A DNA stretch of 45,689 nucleotides from Legionellaceae bacterium (GTDB lineage Bacteria > Pseudomonadota > Gammaproteobacteria > Legionellales > Legionellaceae): positions 1 to 45,689 of the forward strand of contig CANJQE010000002.1 of assembly GCA_947476305.1 (NCBI GenBank). Direction: 5' to 3'. Shown here piece by piece: positions 43,237-45,689 of the stretch (positions are counted from its first letter, which is position 1; every line of letters begins with the position of its first letter). Both the position numbers and the translations under genes were made by a program. The notes beneath the pieces were generated by a model that was not told the origin of the DNA, did no database searches, and was given only the letters and a program-made list of their open reading frames with translations.

Positions 43237-43974
43237 ATGACAATAACTGGATTTACACCTTTAAACAGCGAGCATTGTGTGCTTAATGAGTCACGCATTG
43301 ATTTGTGGCAATTTTCTCTCGAACAAGAGTTACATGCTGCAGATCAATTATTGAACCCAGAAGAAAAAGCACGAGCAAATCGTTTTTATTTTGACAAGCA
43401 TAAACGCCGTTTTGCTACCAGCAGAGCTACGGTACGAATTATCTTATCTCGTTACCTTAACACCGCTCCAGAACAATTAGAATTTACTTATAATGCGCAA
43501 GGAAAGCCCGCCGTAATTAACTCACAAAAATTGCAATTTAATTTAAGTCACACTGAAGATACAGCCTTACTTGCCGTAGGTAAAAATTTTCCGCTAGGTG
43601 TTGATATTGAACGGTATTCAGCAAGACCCTATGAAGGAATTGCTAAAACTTTATTTTCTGAAAAGGAATTTAAGGATTTGTATAAAGCGCCGACTGCATT
43701 AAAACCTGCTTTGTTTTTTCATGTATGGGCACAAAAAGAAGCCTTTATAAAAGCCTGTGGTTTAGGACTATCTTATCCTACTAAAGAATTTACGGTACCT
43801 ACTACTTTTCCCACAAAACAGTTAGTAGAGGATCCCTTACATAATACTACTTGGCAGTTACGATCTTTTATGCCTAAAGTAGCTTGCAGTGGGGCTTTAT
43901 GTCATCATCCCACTGTCAGAGAAATTCGTCATGGTGTGATTCAAATGCACCAGAGCGCTTGTTTAATATTTTAA
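43237..43974 (+). CDS. 4'-phosphopantetheinyl transferase superfamily protein (Sfp/Gsp-like)
   Basis: 'LNPEEKARANRFYFDKHKRRFATSRATVRIILSRYL...LQFNLSHTEDTALLAVGKNFPLGVDIE...FFHVWAQKEAFIKACGLGLSYP' (GVDIE and WxxKEAxxKAxG motifs). Confidence 0.93.
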   Translation: MTITGFTPLNSEHCVLNESRIDLWQFSLEQELHAADQLLNPEEKARANRFYFDKHKRRFATSRATVRIILSRYLNTAPEQLEFTYNAQGKPAVINSQKLQFNLSHTEDTALLAVGKNFPLGVDIERYSARPYEGIAKTLFSEKEFKDLYKAPTALKPALFFHVWAQKEAFIKACGLGLSYPTKEFTVPTTFPTKQLVEDPLHNTTWQLRSFMPKVACSGALCHHPTVREIRHGVIQMHQSACLIF

Positions 43975-43979
43975 ATTCG

Positions 43980-44966
43980 ATGGTACAATTCAACTCAACA
44001 CAACGCACTATAATCGAAATACTAGGTGATGGTTTATGCCATAGTGGCACTAAATTAGGGCAGCTATTAGGTATTAGTCGCTCTGCGATTTGGAAACAAA
44101 TCAAACAGCTTATCGACTGGGGCGTTCCCATTATTAGTTTTCCTAAACAAGGGTATCAATTAAAACAAGAGCTAATCCTCCTTGATGAGAAAAAAATAAA
44201 AGAAGAACTACAAAAAGAACAATGGACAAACGCTGTTAACTTACATCTCTTTAGTTCTATAGATTCAACTAACCGCTATTTAAAAGATCTAGCTATTAGT
44301 TCTGACTTAGATCTATGTTGTGCAGAATTACAAACTCAAGGCAGAGGACGTTTTGGTAGAAATTGGCACTCCCCTTTTGGTGAAAACATCTATTGTTCAA
44401 GTCGATGGAAATTGCAATGCGATCTGGCAAAACTCTCAGGCCTAAGCTTAGTTACTAGTCTTGCTATAGTAGCTACCTTACAAAAATTCATTAATACCTC
44501 AGAAATAAAAATAAAATGGCCTAATGATATTTTATGGAATGATAAAAAGCTTTGCGGTAGTCTTATTGAAATAATCGCTGAATCTAATGCAACAGCTCAA
44601 GTGATTATTGGTATCGGTTTAAATGTAAACTCTGATACGGAACATCATCCCTTGCCTGATAAACCTTGGTGCTCTTTATATGAGTTATCACAAAAATTTT
44701 ATAATCGTAATCAGTTAATTGCCAATTTAGTCATTCAATTAAATAATTATATTTCTCAGTTTATTAATAAAGATCTGCAGTTTTTTATGGATGAATGGAA
44801 TCAATACGATTATTTAATCGGTAAAACAATTACTGTAACTCAATCTTTAGAATCTTTATCAGGAGTGGCTTGTGGTATTAATCCTATGGGTCAACTTATT
44901 CTTCGAGATAATGAAGGGAGCTTACATGTTCTTTCTTCGGGAGATACTACTTTAAAGACAAATTAG
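43980..44966 (+). CDS. birA: bifunctional biotin--[acetyl-CoA-carboxylase] ligase / biotin operon repressor
   Basis: N-terminal HTH 'LGQLLGISRSAIWKQIKQLIDWGVPIISFPKQGYQL'; catalytic 'QTQGRGRFGRNWHSPFGENIYCS', 'IKWPNDILWNDKKLCGSLIEI', 'IGIGLNVN'. Start moved to ATG 43980 from the ORF end at 43884. Confidence 0.96.
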   Translation: MVQFNSTQRTIIEILGDGLCHSGTKLGQLLGISRSAIWKQIKQLIDWGVPIISFPKQGYQLKQELILLDEKKIKEELQKEQWTNAVNLHLFSSIDSTNRYLKDLAISSDLDLCCAELQTQGRGRFGRNWHSPFGENIYCSSRWKLQCDLAKLSGLSLVTSLAIVATLQKFINTSEIKIKWPNDILWNDKKLCGSLIEIIAESNATAQVIIGIGLNVNSDTEHHPLPDKPWCSLYELSQKFYNRNQLIANLVIQLNNYISQFINKDLQFFMDEWNQYDYLIGKTITVTQSLESLSGVACGINPMGQLILRDNEGSLHVLSSGDTTLKTN

Positions 44967-45024
44967 GAGAAGTTCGTCCCGGATAAGTTTAAGTACCCGG
45001 AACTGGATGAACTGCGAGAAAATT

Positions 45025-45219
45025 TTATACTACTTCGACAGAATCATCAGATTCTTTTTCCTGCTGTATACGTAAATATATTTCTTCGCGATGTACAGAA
45101 ACGTCTTTGGGTGCATTAATTCCTAAACGAACTTGATTACCCTTAACACCCAGTACCGTAATATTCACATCATCACCAATGATTAATGTTTCACCTATAC
45201 GCCGAGTCAAAATTAGCAT
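45025..45219 (-). CDS. csrA: carbon storage regulator CsrA
   Basis: '[54 protein letters not shown]'. Confidence 0.98.
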   Translation of the reverse strand: MLILTRRIGETLIIGDDVNITVLGVKGNQVRLGINAPKDVSVHREEIYLRIQQEKESDDSVEVV

Positions 45220-45542
45220 GACTAAATCTCCCTTACAAAGCAGTTATCTAATTCTCCATAGAACGCTTCCATGGTGTTCTTGATAACCACATATTGAACA
45301 AAACAAGAACATAACCGTTCGAAATCTATTGTACACATACATTCTTAACAGAGTATTAAGAGTTGTATTTATTTGTTTATTTAATAAATAAATTTGAGCC
45401 TGAGAAATAAAGACCCCATTAAAATACAAAACTCAAAATAGAAACAAAAGAAATGTAAAAACAAAATAGTATACATTATTTGTAATAAGAAAAAAACTTA
45501 AAGAGAAAAACAAAAAACGCTAAAACTCTTATCTTAAGAGTG

Positions 45543-45689
45543 TGAACCTCCCTCGATTTACAGGACACCTTGTTTAATGGGTATAATCCAAGTAACGAGG
45601 AGTTATGATGAGCAACAACAGCTACACAAAAGAATTTAAAATAAAAGCAGTAGAGATCCTTGAGCAAGGGAATAAGTCAGTAAGGCAAA
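45543..45689 (+). mobile_element. 5' end of an IS3-family insertion sequence (left terminal repeat and orfA start), truncated by the window edge
   Basis: Terminal TGAACCTCCCTCGATTTACAGGACACC at 45543, then ATG at 45605 encoding MMSNNSYTKEFKIKAVEILEQGNKSVRQ, typical of IS3 OrfA N-termini. Confidence 0.85.

Noticed and set aside
43884-43979. N-terminal extension of birA in the ORF track (MQWGFMSSSHCQRNSSWCD...)
   Set aside because: Overlaps the end of the PPTase gene in another frame; the ATG at 43980 gives the standard BirA N-terminus.
45244-45667. Two small minus-strand ORFs (61 and 63 aa) upstream of csrA
   Set aside because: Low-complexity AT-rich sequence; the second overlaps the IS3 left end and start of orfA in antisense.

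Overview
This 45.7-kb window is chromosomal DNA from a Legionella species. The strongest taxonomic anchor is a Mip (macrophage infectivity potentiator) orthologue at 37029..37730 (-), supported by a Legionella MOMP-like porin and csrA. Most of the window is conserved housekeeping sequence: xseA, a rhomboid-type protease, LPS genes (O-antigen ligase and family 2 glycosyltransferase), clpA/clpS, icd, an SDR, rluE, mreBCD, a comEA-like gene, an M20 peptidase, murG, nadC, a CPA2 antiporter, ppsA, a SulP transporter, purB-nadB-nadA, an OafA-type acyltransferase, tRNA-Leu(CAA), an AmpG-like permease, mip, sdaA, an MFS exporter, tilS, accA, an Sfp-type PPTase, birA and csrA. Both edges carry IS remnants: an IS30-family 3' end on the left that truncates an NHL-type surface/secreted protein gene, and an IS3-family 5' end on the right, about 320 bp upstream of csrA. 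I found no convincing new multigene defence, secretion or biosynthetic system. The observations most worth a second look are: (i) a fossil DUF4102-type integrase N-terminus downstream of tRNA-Leu, with candidate arm-site direct repeats; (ii) a MurG that reads as Firmicutes-type, embedded in a metabolic operon; (iii) a REP-like palindrome nested inside a MITE-like inverted repeat between mreB and comEA; (iv) a 42-bp perfect palindrome overlapping the sdaA stop codon; (v) the two IS junctions. All product calls come from reading the sequence by eye; no database search was run.
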